Source of the DNA: Reticulitermes lucifugus
Lineage: Eukaryota > Arthropoda > Insecta > Blattodea > Rhinotermitidae
Length of the DNA: 64,000 nucleotides
Direction: 5' to 3'
Assembly: GCA_026260175.1 (NCBI GenBank)
Contig: JAKCWW010000439.1
Location: forward strand, 20,891-84,890
Both the position numbers and the translations under genes were made by a program. Under the pieces are notes generated by a model. It had not been told where the DNA came from. It ran no database searches and saw only the letters and a list, made by a program, of their open reading frames with translations. Below, in pieces: positions 43,641 to 55,346 of this stretch. Within the stretch, counting starts at the first letter, position 1. The number at the start of each line of letters is the position of its first letter.

Positions 43641-46044
43641 ATGACGTCAAATTGCAAAAAAAACCAAAGCTCTTCGGATGTAAGAATTTACAGTTGTTTT
43701 CTAAAATTTACTCGCCCTTTGGTGAGAACTCGTCAGTCTGGAGCTCTGAAACGTAACGTTTGGCAATGAATAGAACAGCAGGTATATAAAACAAACAGGC
43801 TTATGTGACGTCACAGACTCTCTTGTACCGAATCTATGTAGTTCGCCGATTCAGTGTAATTAACTGGCTTACAAAGAGAAATTATAATGAAAAACGTTTG
43901 CTTTCACAAACGCATTTTTTAAATAGACTCAATGGTTGTAGGGAACAGAAAATTAAAGCAGAGGAAAAGTGAGTAATGAATTTATGTATGAAATAGAAGC
44001 GTTGAGACGACGAAAAAAGTTTCTGTCGAGCTGACAGGAGCGTGAGGGTACATGAAAAACAACATCCGGCAGAGCGTGTCACATAGGCACTGTTTCCGTC
44101 CAAATGTTTCACAATTCTGTGCATTTTTGATAAGGAGTCGGCATAAGATTATCGACCTGTAAGGCAAACCTCAGTTACAGTTCAGACTGGAATATCTCAA
44201 ACACTGTAAAGGTGTGCAGTTAAAATCACGGTTTCCATTAATGTTACTGAGGTTCAATTCGTTATCTAATGTCTTAATTTGTAAGGTTTCAGTATTCCAC
44301 AGCGTTGATGTTCAAGGATTTGGGTCTTCAGGGACGTTAAAATGTGTAGCGGAGTTGACAGGGCGTTCAGTACTATGGGTCCACAGCCTCGAAGGTGAGA
44401 AAGCATTGCGGTCCTTCGAAACGTCAGGATTTGTGACAGTAACATCCTGAAACACCAGAAACCTAAGCTGTTTATTAGCTAATTCCAATTATCGCTCAGT
44501 TACTCAAAAAATCCCTTGTATTTTATGAAATGAAAGGGTTGATTAGCGAGTTCAGAGGAGAACAACACTGACGGCTCCCCTCAGCTACTTAAGCCCAGCC
44601 TACTCTGTAGCAAAATATTCAAATCAAAAACACTTTAAATAGCACCATCACATCTAAAATTAGATCTGCCAGGTAGCACCTGTCCTTCAAGGATGCTGAT
44701 TAACATTTTGTGTACACGTACCATGGTACCTACTCACTCGTGTCTCCTTTACTTGATTACTGTAATACTGTGTGAAGAAGAGTTGAGATTACGAAACGTC
44801 TCATAAATGTTCGTCTTTCCATCATGCACTGTATATGGGGAATAAACAAATCCGCAGAAATTGTAAATACAAAAGTTTTCGCTTTAAAAAGGAGAAGTGT
44901 TGCTCATATGCCCTATGAAAAAGAGAATCTCAAGGAAAATCGAAACTAGTACCGTTATGTGGAAACGGGGAAACCCCATTCTAAGAGAAACACAAAGTCC
45001 AGAGGAAACCTAAGCTACAGCCACTCGTAAAATACGACGATACGGGAAACCTCAGTAGGGAAAACCCGAAACTATTACTGTTGCTAGGATACGGGATAAT
45101 CATACTCGAGGAAATAGCCAAATATTGGTTATAACGCTGTTCCAATGATATGGGGAAAACAGGAAAACCAGTGCCAAAACTGCAGTGTAGAGTTTTCTGA
45201 GTGGGAAGGCTAGTTACGTAAAGTCCTACGCCCCGCTGTTACGATTTGTCTTTTAGATCCAAATGTCTCGCTGCTTTTATATCGGAAATTTTGTCAGCTA
45301 CAAGAATCATATATGTCCGTAGGATCAGTACGGAAAAGTTGTGGAAGGATACGATTATATTCTAGGATTATTAGAAAATACTATTCAAACTTTTGTAGTG
45401 AGGAGCCAATAAAAACCATGAAAATCCTAAGTTGTGATAATTATTAACTATAATCGAACATGGGATGTCCAAAACACGAAACATGATTGCTAGCAGCTTT
45501 CTAACTATTGATATGCCCTAAAACTGACTGGGACATGGATTAGATCAGTAGGTTATTTACTTACACTCTTTCAACTACTGATTCCGTACAGCACCATATT
45601 ATGATAGGTTAAAAGAAGAACATTCCTTCCTTTACTTAAAAAAATGTACATTTTCAATTTTTAAATTTTGATGTAAATGCGGACATGAAGATGTCACTAT
45701 CAGTATTTTCTAAATGTCAAGTCTTAAAAAAAATATTTCTCTCGCATAAACTGGAATTGTCTATGACAAACAGTAGTGTGGCAGGCGGAAACACATTATG
45801 TGATAAATATATGACCACGTGACTCAACGTAAAAGCAATTCTTCTAGGAAATTCACCTTACTTCTTGCATAAAACAGAACACAAAAGTGGCGCTGCGACC
45901 TGAACTAAACTCTAAAAATTCTTACGGACTTTCAAGTAAAATAAGCAAGACGCATGGTAAGTCTATTGGATATTATCCTCTTTCTACACATATGAGAATG
46001 ACAAAATCCTATCTTACGAAAGTGCAGTATGATGAAAAGATTTG
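43641..46044. other. mostly unassigned DNA
   Basis: At 44389-44430 CCTCGAAGGTGAGAAAGCAT and GTCCTTCGAAACGTCAGG match, with changes, a string at 51063-51102 (GAAGATGAAAATGAAGGCAT, GATCCTTTGAAAGGTCAGG); both show a GAAR...GAAACGTC pattern loosely like the hammerhead motif family. Frames at 43882-44167 (-) and 44214-44450 (+) are unrecognised. Confidence 0.4.
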
Positions 46045-46275
46045 ACAGTTGTAGATGGAAGGATCCTGTAAAATCTGTATTACAGAACTAGCATGTGAGA
46101 ACATGGATTGGATCCATGTGGTTCAAGATGGAGTATAGTCGTGGGCTCTTGTGAACACTGTTATGGATCTTAGAGTTCCGCAAAAGGCCGCCAATTTCCT
46201 GACCACATAAGAGATTCTTAGCATCTCAGGGAGCACACGGCTCCATTAAGTGAGTTCGGTCGAAGACCTCTGCCG
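46045..46275 (+). mobile_element. LINE fragment, extreme C-terminus of ORF2 (family 2)
   Basis: RWKDPVKSVLQN matches the RWEDNIKxDLxE block, ENMDWIHVVQDGV matches DWIxLAQDRDRW, and WALVNTVMDLRVPQKAANFL matches WRALVNTVMNLRVPxxxxNFL at the very end of the ORF. A stop follows TT, then ILSISGSTRLH. Frame changes separate the first block from the rest. Same family as 9822, 15936 and 52135. Confidence 0.65.
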
Positions 46276-47979
46276 ACCCAAAACGTGTGACGCCCGGACA
46301 GACAAGCCACTGACATCTGCATGAACCTCAAACCAGTATCTCCTAACTTAAGAAGGAAGCAATGACCCAGGTAAGAGTGACCACAGTTTTACTATGGCTT
46401 CCTGCCTCATTTCGTAACCTATTCCACGTCCTTAGCCTTGACAATCCGTATTCAACATAAAAAAACACAGCCAAGGAAACTGTGGTAAAATTTCTTTGTA
46501 AAATACAATCCCTCGCCTGAAATGAACGTTTCAGCAATACAACATAAGGCAGAAATAATTAAAATAATTTTTATGTTCTATTCGGATAATTCATGCACTG
46601 ATACATACGCATAAAGCAGAAGGTGAAAGTTACAAAATACGTTGTAAGTTACAAACTTTCTCGTACACGTTGCACACGTAACTGACTCCACTGACCACAG
46701 TCTATCCACTATGAAGGATACTGACAATGGTCTATGGTGATAGACGTAACCATAATTGTTGGCAGTGTCCATATCTCAGGCAAAAAGACCCCCAATACCT
46801 CAGACACTGGATCCAGCTCCTTCTAACGGGACTACTAATCGACAAATTACCTGCCAATTATGCAACCCTACGACTCAGTATCCTGTTCACAAGCGCTCGA
46901 CACTGGTCCCTATCCTGCTTCAGTTTAATGCAATACACAACCTCCTATTCTATAGCTTTAACATTTTATCTTAATGTTATCGTCTCCCTTCCATGCTTAT
47001 GTATATTAGTACGTCTCTGCCCTGTAGGCTATGGACTAAGATCGTTTACGCCTTTCTCACCTCTACAAGGCTTGCTAAATGCCCTACAAATCTCATCCTT
47101 ACTTATCCGATCTCTCCAATAATAATACCTCGGTATATAGTACAAATTATGAACAGACTCGCTATGCAGTTTTATCCATTGTCCGTAACATTATAAAAAG
47201 GAAAATAATATAATTATGGACTTTGAGGTCAGGTTATTTTATCCGGAAGCAATATTGAATGGAGAATGTCGTATGAAATGGAAAGTCAAACAAGAATTTG
47301 GAAGGAAGCGGCCGTCATCTACTCGATGTACTATCCCGAAATGTGCTGGAATGGAGTGAAGAAAACCAAAAAAATTCTCAGTAATGCTAATCGGTGTTCC
47401 CGCCCAAGATTCGAAACAGGCACTGTTCTAATACATGCCAGAATTTTTACCGATAAAGTCAGATAAAGTCAACTTGTTCAGTACTCCTATCTAACCAATT
47501 ATGTTAAATGACAGAACTTTGTATCATCAAAATCATTACTACCGTTCAGAATTCACTTGGCTGATTTCGAAACTCTTAAACTACGCGCTTTTTAAATAGC
47601 TATGCCAAGTTTTATGGCGTGAATGCCTTATTGGATGGTATTATCCTGGTATTCCGCAATTTCCGTCAAGATAAGATTCAAAAGAGCAGACGTCTAAAAT
47701 CTTTTTTCCACTATACCAACCTCAACAAATCCTGTGTTACGAGACTTCAGAACGTAATGCCGAACAGCTTCTTGATTATCCAGTTCTACAAAGCTTGGTT
47801 ATACATGTAGCTCCTTCAGATGTTTTAAGGTAATAGAACGGCAGTTTTACACACCGTGTAGCACCAGTCCACAGTTCTGAGTCAATGTTTTTTGTTGCAT
47901 TATAGCCCAGCTTCAAAGTCGCTTACCACGTTAACTGAACAGCAAGCGAGTATTTAGAAAGACTTAAAAACGACAAGAG
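46276..47979. other. unassigned DNA
   Basis: The longest unexplained plus-strand frame here, 46727-47122 (131 residues), overlaps two other open frames at 46756-46974 and 46993-47196. The region is pyrimidine-rich, which keeps several frames open. The peptides are hydrophobic but match no family I know. Frames at 47266-47466 and 47619-47810 are unrecognised. Confidence 0.45.
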
Positions 47980-48001
47980 TTTTTTTTTTTGGGGGGGGGG
48001 G
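47980..48001. repeat. abutting poly(T) and poly(G) runs
   Basis: Eleven T are followed directly by eleven G. This is difficult sequence and may contain a length error. Confidence 0.9.
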
Positions 48002-48429
48002 TCGCGACGTCAGAGCTCAGTTGTTTCGTGCTTGATGTGTCAGAGCCCCGAACTAGCTAGAACACTGAGTGACAGGAACAAGCAACCCCACTCGCTCGCC
48101 GTCCTCCTTCCCTCGTCACTCTAAGAGAGCCATCTAAGTCCGAAGACTGCGGTGTAGAGTTCTCAGACTTGATCACAACTGATCTACCAAAAGTAGACTT
48201 AAAGTCTCACTTCACTTGTCGATCGTGATTTTAAAGATGTGGAAACAAAGTCCTGGTTATATAACCTATTCCCATTTTTAGTGAATATTTCTGCCTCGTT
48301 TGTTTTTATATCCTTTCTTTTCTCCCGCTTCTCCTTAATCTATTTCAAGGTCCAATCGTGGCTTTGATGATGAACTTCCGGGTTTAATAATAAAGGCAAA
48401 CTTACACAACAATTTAGTATCTTTCGAGT
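48002..48429. other. unassigned DNA
   Basis: No feature recognised. Confidence 0.5.
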
Positions 48430-49080
48430 AACAAACGGCCAAGTAGAGAATTCATTAGCTAGTACGTATATCATTTAGGTTGTCAGCTACTGGACAACTT
48501 GGTGTCTAAGTAATCACCTTAAGAGTTAAACTGAATGGTCAGTGAAATAGCCGGTCAGCTAAGTGGCTAGTCTGCTTGCTTCTTTGCTGCTTGGTTGGTC
48601 AGTTAATTACATATTTATCTGAGTAATCATCTGAGTAGTTAAGTTTTTAATTTCTATATTCCAACAACCATCAGTTTAGTTCGTTTCTTTGTTAGCTAGC
48701 CAGTCATGTAGTAATCGTGTGTTTGGTAAATCAGTCTGCCAAGCAGTCAGTCATTCAGATTCTTAGTTAGTCACGCAGATAATTAGGCAATTACTTCATC
48801 GAGAGTTGTTACCTTCTTAATTGGATGGCTGGTGGATTTTTTCGTTAACTAACCGGTCAGTTACATATTTTGTAGAACTATCAATAATCAGGCATAATAA
48901 TTAGTCGCTTTGTTAGCTAGTTATAATGTACTTAGATTACTGATCACCCAATCGCTATTTTGAGTCCACTAGCTAGCCACTTTTTTTATCATTCCGTTAT
49001 AAGACGCGTTATCGTGTTATTTAGCTGGCGGATTGACTAGTCATTCAGTCAGATGATCGGTTTGCTAATTAGAGTTCACA
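48430..49080. repeat. decayed tetranucleotide tract (GTCA/GTTA/GCTA-like), ~650 bp
   Basis: Across this whole stretch GTCAG, GTTAG, GCTAG, AGTCA and TAGTTA steps recur with a mostly 4-bp rhythm, for example CAAGCAGTCAGTCATTCAGA, TTCTTAGTTAGTCACGCAG and TTTGTTAGCTAGCCAGTCAT. No long perfect run survives. It ends just before the family 1 LINE tail. It holds no gene. Confidence 0.6.
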
Positions 49081-49140
49081 ATACGGTATTACTGCTTTAG
49101 CCCGCCGGCTTCATTCATGTATCTTTTGCCAGTAGTCCTG

Positions 49141-49460
49141 CTTCATTCACTCATTCCGCAGTCTGTCTTACGACAGGTCCGTAGCATCTTCCAAAGCGAG
49201 TTCTCCACAGGGTGCGATCTAGTGCTTCCTCTTTCGATTTCCAATATCTTCTCTTTTCCTTAAGGTCATACAGTAGCTGCTTATACTTTCTTCCTCGTCT
49301 TCCCGTCATTTCTATCCTACCCTCTGACTTTCCTTCAATCACCTGTTTTAGAAGGCAGCTCCTACGCAAGATGTGACCAATCCAGTTAATCTTTCTTCTT
49401 TGTATTGTATGTAGGACATTCCTCTCCTACTTGACTTTATGTAACACTTCTTCATTCCTG
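49141..49460 (-). mobile_element. LINE fragment, 3' end of ORF2 (family 1), best-preserved copy
   Basis: On the minus strand the peptide reads RNEEVLHKVK, a stop, ERNVLHTIQRRKINWIGHIL, RRSCLLKQVIEGKSEGRIEM, TGRRGRKYKQLLYDLKEKRR, YWKSKEEALDRTLWRTRFGR and CYGPVVRQTAE, then the native stop. A GAAT-type tail lies at 49141-49156. Only one internal stop, at about 49429, interrupts it. It is truncated upstream of 49460. Confidence 0.85.
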
Positions 49461-50342
49461 CTGTATATATGTACATAAAATTAAATAAGTTATTGTGTCT
49501 ACCGGCCCGTGTACACTTCCCTCAAATAAAGACAAAGTGACCAAATAAACAAAGCGAACCATAATAATAAAATTTCCTACTGAGTTTGTTATAATTATTG
49601 ACGTACGTAGTTCAGTAGTGGAGGATAACGCCACTGTCACTGAAAGTTATAAGTTCTTAACAAACACGAAGTCAAACTGCTTTATAAGCAAAGCAGTATC
49701 TCTGTAAATGACAACAGAACTGGCCAGAAGAGGGAGAAATGTATCATGAACGGTCATTAACGTACTTCTAACTGCAGGGTCCATTGTCACATTCAAAGCC
49801 CCCGATGTATCCAGGTTCTATAAAATCACTTCGTTCTAAGGGGAGATAAATTTGTCTCTGTCAGAAATAAAGCCTCATGACGGACAAAAACCTATTACGA
49901 TTCTGTCACTGATATGAGCGTATATTTCATAGCAATGTACTGACTGTGGGATTACTGTGGCAAAAAATTATTAGATGAGTGATTATAATACCCTGTGAGC
50001 GTTAAATGAAACAGACTTCATATAATTGCAACTAATTATCAAGTAAAGCAAGCATCTAAAAAGGAGAAATCATTTTTAGTCGTGACATTTTCTTGGTTAT
50101 CATCATATCATCATGTGTGTACGTGTTCATGTTTGAATATATGTATTTTTGCATCTGTTACGGCTCTTCGTACAACCGAATCAAGTCTAATCGAATCGAA
50201 TCCAAACTGACTCTCGTGTACAAACAGGTTCTAGGCTTTCGTCGAACTATTCTTATCCAAGCACTATATTGCTGGTTTTCGTTACAAATTATGCACATAA
50301 AATTGTGCAAAACATGAAGGAGTATGGGGGAGTGGATTTATG
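49461..50342. other. unassigned AT-rich DNA
   Basis: Frames at 49452-49640 (-) and 50093-50317 (+) are unrecognised. Confidence 0.5.
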
Positions 50343-50578
50343 TCTCCACTCATTGTTAAACTTTACACTGGATAAGGGTACGTGGTCAGCTTCACGAATC
50401 GGCCGCTTTACCCATTCGGTGAAAGAGCCCCTTACCCATTGAATAGGAACTTGGGTGGGGCCCAGAGTCGGTTTTTAGGTTTTGGAGAATAGATAAGTCT
50501 CTTGCCTCTCCCAAGAATCGAATCACGATTCTTCCGACGTCCAGTCCCTAGCCTAATCACTACACCGCGTATGTTAAT
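50343..50578 (-). mobile_element. tRNA-derived SINE, family B, near full length
   Basis: The minus strand starts GCGGTGTAGTGATTAGGCTA (box A) and has CGTGATTCGATTCTTGGG (box B). The body reads GACTCTGGGCCCCACCCAAG, TTCCTATTCAATGGGTAAGG, GGTAAAGCGGCCGATTCGTG and AAGCTGACCACGTACCC. The 3' end is slightly altered. Confidence 0.7.
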
Positions 50579-51860
50579 ATAACAAACGTATATAGGCTAT
50601 ACGTACAGAAGAGATTGCCCTGCTCTGGCTCACGTTAGGGTTCAATGGTAAACTTTTACGAAGAAGAAATTAAACACTGGGTTCCTGGAAAAGGTGGAAA
50701 ATTTTCAACCAATTGAATAGATCAGTTTTTCAAGACAGAATATCTATTGTAAGTTAGTTTTAAATTAGCAGTCACCAATTTCCAATTAATGCTTCCGTCT
50801 GCCACCATTAAGTTACGAATACATTCACTGTTTTTCATAAACCAGACAGAAGTCTCATGCCACTGGAAGTTTAACCCCCTCCACGCGTTGTACTCGTATT
50901 TGCTGCTGTTAATAGTACCCAGATAAGCCAAGGTAAAAAAAAGAAAAATCATTTAGTATAAAATCCTTGTATTCTGGAGTTACAGATTATATAAAATTAG
51001 GCAAATGTGTTACTCAGAATTGCGGAAGAGCACCCCTTAGTGTATAATGCGAGAACTGAAGATGAAAATGAAGGCATTACGATCCTTTGAAAGGTCAGGT
51101 ACGACTCACCCTACGACAGAAAGTCGTATATCAGAAGACTTGAATATTCAAAAATGCGGCTGTCAAAAACCTCAAATATCGCAAAGAACATTCATTTCAC
51201 ACAAGTATTTGTAAAAGTGCGTTTGGGGTCATATGCGCCGCTTCTCTGCAGAACTACGATGTGACCACACTTCACTTTTAACGATAAGAACAAATTATGA
51301 CCTTCAAAATTAATGTATGACACAGCTTCATCCGCCCTTGTTATGAGATTAGCATAAAATCATTTTGAAGTTTAACATTTTTCTTTAACATAACTTTATA
51401 CATTTGAGGGCATTGGTTGTAAAAAGGCACTACTAAAATAAAAGGGAAAAAATTTTGTAATGCTTTTCGGGAATCTTCATATACTGTGAAAAACAGAGCC
51501 GTATTTCAAGGAATAGCAATATTCTGAACCCAATTGTTTACATTTCCACAGAACCACGATAAAACCAAAGCCTCTCATGCATATTTACTAGAATTATTGC
51601 TGAAACAGTGAAATGTACTCTCCTACAGAGTGGAGCAGTCAGATTAATAGAACAATGTTAAAGAACGGCTTCTCTTTGTGGGTCGTGCAGCAGGGTGCAG
51701 GTGCTACGAAAAGGGGAACGTAAGAACAAAGTAATCCAGGAACGAATATGATTCAGTTCGAAATATTGTGGCAAAGCCAGAGGGATCCACTGTACTCAGC
51801 TTTGTTTAAATATCGTATTACGAAATAAATCAGGTGAACAAATATTGACAACATTTCTAG
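50579..51860. other. mostly unassigned DNA
   Basis: At 51063-51185 the plus strand reads KMKALRSFERSGTTHP and ISEDLNIQK, which could be a distant family D copy (MEALRSSETS-like). A minus-strand frame at 50722-50952 is unrecognised. Confidence 0.4.
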
Positions 51861-51942
51861 GAGCAGCAGCAGTAGCAGTAGCATCAGTAGCAGTAGTAGT
51901 AGCAGCAGCATTAGTAGTAGTAGTAGTAGAAGAAGAAGAAGC
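51861..51942. repeat. (AGC)/(AGT)/(AGA) trinucleotide array
   Basis: AGC, AGT and finally AGA units form about 27 triplets. The 129-residue minus-strand frame over it is a poly-leucine artefact of the repeat. Confidence 0.95.
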
Positions 51943-52069
51943 CATAATCCCAGTCGCAACACATGATACCTGCACAGATCTGCACAAAAGCCAATCGTCT
52001 CAGCGTTATCAGTAGGTAGGTTTCTATCGTTTTCAAAGCCTTTCCTTGGCAATGACAACAGAATGACTA

Positions 52070-52086
52070 TGATGATGATGATGATA
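52070..52086. repeat. (ATG)n microsatellite
   Basis: Five to six ATG units, about 130 bp after the AGC/AGT array. Confidence 0.85.
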
Positions 52087-52134
52087 AACATAAAGATAAC
52101 ATTCTGTAGTCTCCTGTCTAAAACGTGCAGGCTG

Positions 52135-52320
52135 AAATACACGATACTAGAACTTTATCTGTCGTTTTATATGGATATAGGACTAGGTCTCTCGTGCTAC
52201 TGGGAGAACACAAAGTGGGGATGCTTGTAAACGAGTGCTGGGAAGAATATTTGGAACTGACAGTAAAATAATAGGACGGTGGGAGAATTTGGCACTGAGA
52301 ACTTCTTGATCTGAGTCTTA
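52135..52320 (+). mobile_element. LINE fragment (family 2), short and decayed
   Basis: LLVLYGYRTRS... in one frame corresponds to LPVVLYGCETWS, and KRVLGRIFGTDSKIIGRWEN in another to the VLRKIFGxKRDEVxGGWRxL block. Weaker similarity may continue to about 52490, where NDARGNDAENRLYLLV is read. Confidence 0.55.
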
Positions 52321-54556
52321 TATAAAAACTATAGAGTGTTTAATTTAGGGATGATGATATGGATGGTTCATGTAGAACAAATGTGGGAGGCGAAGGAAGC
52401 ATATAAAATTTCAGTTTGAAATTCTTAACGATGCACGCGGAAATGACGCAGAAAACCGACTATACTTACTGGTCTCAGATTAGGGCACCTGGAAAACAGA
52501 ATTACTGAATTGTTCTGTATAACCTAGTGGCCTGTTTTGACGAAAATCCTCCAAATATTTTTCGATGGTAAATACTAACTACATTTCACACACCCAGATA
52601 TTATTTAAAAGAAAAAAGAGGAACGGCAGAATACACGAAAACAAAAAAGGCTATTCGCTTATCGCGTGCTACAAAAACAATTACAAAAGGTAAACACTTG
52701 TTGCTATTGTAACCAACCCACGTACATAAATGTCTCTTATATCAAAAGTAAATAAATACGCCGGATTTGTTCATGTATTCATTTCCATGCTAGGCTTGGA
52801 CTCTTTTTAAATTTATATATTAGTATAAGCAGTTAGAAAACAAAGGAAAATTAAAGGCAAGCACATAAATGTCCATGGATTTAAGCACTAGACTGTGTGG
52901 CCACCTTTGCAATTGTTCCTCTTTGCACCGATGGGCAACATACTGCAAGGGAAGCTGGAGAGATTCGACCCAGGTAGCTTTCGACTTCGAGTCTGTAAGG
53001 TTACAGAACATTATGATCCGAATCTCTCCGTTTCAAAGAAAGTTTCCTGGGCCGAAAACGCTTCTTAAAAACGTGCAGACGCCAGAATTGAAAATGCTAA
53101 ACCCACACGTCGTGTAGCAAGCTGAACACGGCTGGATTAACTCAACTTACGAACGTGGTGAAGACTTCATCTCCACATGTATCATCCCTTGCAGCATAAA
53201 AGGAATGACACCTTGGATCAAAACGCACACAGTCAGATATTTTATGGAGATGAATGTGGAGCTCGAGATATCAGAAACCTAAGCTACATGGTGACACACA
53301 AATATAAATTAACTGGGAGGTGGATTCACGTGCGTCTAAACTATCGACATGATACCACGCCAACCGCAATATTTATCATCCACCAACACAGTCCCATGAC
53401 GCATGCCTTATCCTGCATCATGAATGTGTGCACCAACCAAGCAGTACCTCTTTCTCTACAGGAGCAGTTTTTCTTTATCTTCTGAAGAGCGACATTTGGA
53501 TTATACTTTGACGCGATATATGGTACACACTTTTATCTTCGTCGTACAATATTTTATATACGACAACAGCAGACTAAGAAGCATCATATTAATAGGTCAG
53601 AAGTGTAACATAAAAGCATAATACCGCAAGAGATACAAATATACTTAGTTAAAATTTGGATGTCAGCTCGGAAGACCCACGCAGCTGAGGGATGAAATAC
53701 GCAATAAGTCAGCCTCCCCTATTCTTAACGCAAGTTTACTTCGCGTGACACAAACCGTTGTCATAAAGTAGGCTCTAATAACCGAGTTTTGGCGCTATAA
53801 CTATTATACATGTGGCAGAGGAAATGCCACTCCATAATTCCAGAATCCATAGGCACTATGTTATATCATTAAACTTTGCACAGAAAACAGAACCACTAAA
53901 ATTCAGGTTATAAATTTGGCTCCTATGTTTAATTTTTGACGACATTTGCGAATAAGTAACGTGGCTGAATGAGTTTTAACACTTCTGAAGCTCAGGACGG
54001 AGTACAAGTATGTACACCACGTAGTTTAACACACACTCTCTGCATTTTTCTCACAGAAGTTATTTATCGGTTTCGTGCGATTCTCAAAAGGAACAGTGTT
54101 TACTACCCTAAACAAAATTAATCGAATCGTCTTTGTAACAGACAAAATATATTCTGTTCTGCAGGAAATTAATTTTTGAATACTACTTACAAGTCTTCGT
54201 GTGTATAAATGTTAAGCAGAAGGATAAACCCGCCTTATCTTTTTTCGTTAAAGTTTATCACATGACAAAATTGACTTTGCTACAGGAAAGGCGATGGCTA
54301 CATCAAACTCAGATATCAGATATACGGCTGTGACAAGCGACACTCCACTGCCAAATATGGGTTTTCTTCTCGAAGTATACACTTGCGCCATGCGCACACA
54401 TCTCTCTGACGTTCACATGCATTAGCAGAACGGCCTCCCACCGCGAAACACCAGCACAGATTTATCCGGTCTGCAGTGCTGGTCCATGATCTGACAAATC
54501 CAGAAGAGTACTTTAAACTTCGGCCTGGAGGTCATAATGATTAAAGGCTTCAAGTG
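52321..54556. other. unassigned DNA
   Basis: Frames at 52820-53117 on both strands, 53177-53485 (102 residues) and 53424-53621 were read; none has a recognised domain. Confidence 0.5.
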
Positions 54557-54716
54557 TGTTTTATTTAACGACGCCGTCAATTGCTACGTTTCTATACATT
54601 CGGGATAGGTGAATGAATAAGTAGCATCAGTGGAATGATGCTTAGAGGGGATAACCGAAGTACTGGGAAAAAACCCTTTCCCCGTGCCACGTTGTTCTTC
54701 ACGCATAATTTCCACT
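54557..54716 (-). mobile_element. SINE family A, 3' two-thirds
   Basis: The minus strand shows GTGGCACGGGGAAAGGGTTT, CCCAGTACTTCGGTTATCCC, CATCATTCCACTGATGCTAC, TTATTCATTCACCTATCCCG and the GGCGTCGTTAAATAAAACAC end, which is the family's 3' terminus as at 17282-17302. Confidence 0.65.
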
Positions 54717-55259
54717 GTTTACTGCTTCATCATTGTACTTTCAATTAGGCACGCAACTTTTAAAAAATAGAAATAAGACGTATAAAAATTGGTATCTATC
54801 AACTTACAGATTACAAGAACAAAAACGTCTTAACATAATATATTTCAAAGACTTCATCTTCGATAAGCCTTCCCAGCATATTAAAAAACTGCTCCAGCAA
54901 TATAAAATAATACGTATAAAATTTAGAATTTAAGACTTTAATTTCATCATCATAATTTGGAAAATAGGAAGATTAATAAAAATGGACTGACACATACCAC
55001 ATACATATCACACCCATTGAAATCCACACACAGAATAAGATTTATATCAAAAAATCCAAGTAATTCTCAAAACCAACTAGAATTACATATTTCAGGCATC
55101 ATAAATATTTCAATTTTTTCAAAGCATAGTCATAACATTACGTTTTTTCCATATACTGAAGCAACTGCAACTCTGCATGATATAAATTTACAGAATATCA
55201 CACTGTTAACTCATGTAAAGCCACCAGTAGTACCCAGTACTCCACTCACATATAAATTA
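54717..55259 (+). other. A-rich stretch with two open frames, ending at a hammerhead-like motif
   Basis: Two frames, 54733-54933 (66 residues) and 54957-55268 (103 residues), are rich in K, N, I, T and H and low in G, reflecting strong AT bias. I recognise no domain. The second frame reads straight into the hammerhead-like motif at 55260. It could be the 3' part of the element that carries the motif; that is inference only. Confidence 0.35.
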
Positions 55260-55301
55260 TTTCCCTAATGATGGCCGAGCATAGGTCGAAACGTGTTGAA
55301 A
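55260..55301 (+). ncRNA. hammerhead-ribozyme-like motif (site 6), best stem II
   Basis: TTTC at 55260-55263 pairs with GAAA at 55298-55301. The core is CTAATGA (55265-55271; CTGATGA in site 1), then one unpaired T, stem II GGCC (55273-55276)/GGTC (55284-55287) around GAGCATA, GAAA (55288-55291), ACGTGT and T. ACGUGU is self-complementary if G-U pairs are allowed. An AATAAAGAAATG string follows at 55318. Confidence 0.5.
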
Positions 55302-55346
55302 GTGACAATGTGAAAAAATAAAGAAATGTTTAATGTTTAGCATTAA

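Noticed and set aside
44389-44430. GAAGG...TCGAAACGTCAGG string, shared with 51063-51102, considered as hammerhead-like
   Set aside because: Core is not CUGANGA and stem pairing is poor; it could equally be a family D piece.
46727-47122. 131-residue hydrophobic frame, considered as a mitochondrial insertion or membrane protein
   Set aside because: Three overlapping frames are open because the strand is pyrimidine-rich; no mitochondrial or membrane-protein family is recognisable.
51753-52142. 129-residue leucine-rich minus-strand frame
   Set aside because: Poly-leucine comes from the AGC/AGT array at 51861-51942.
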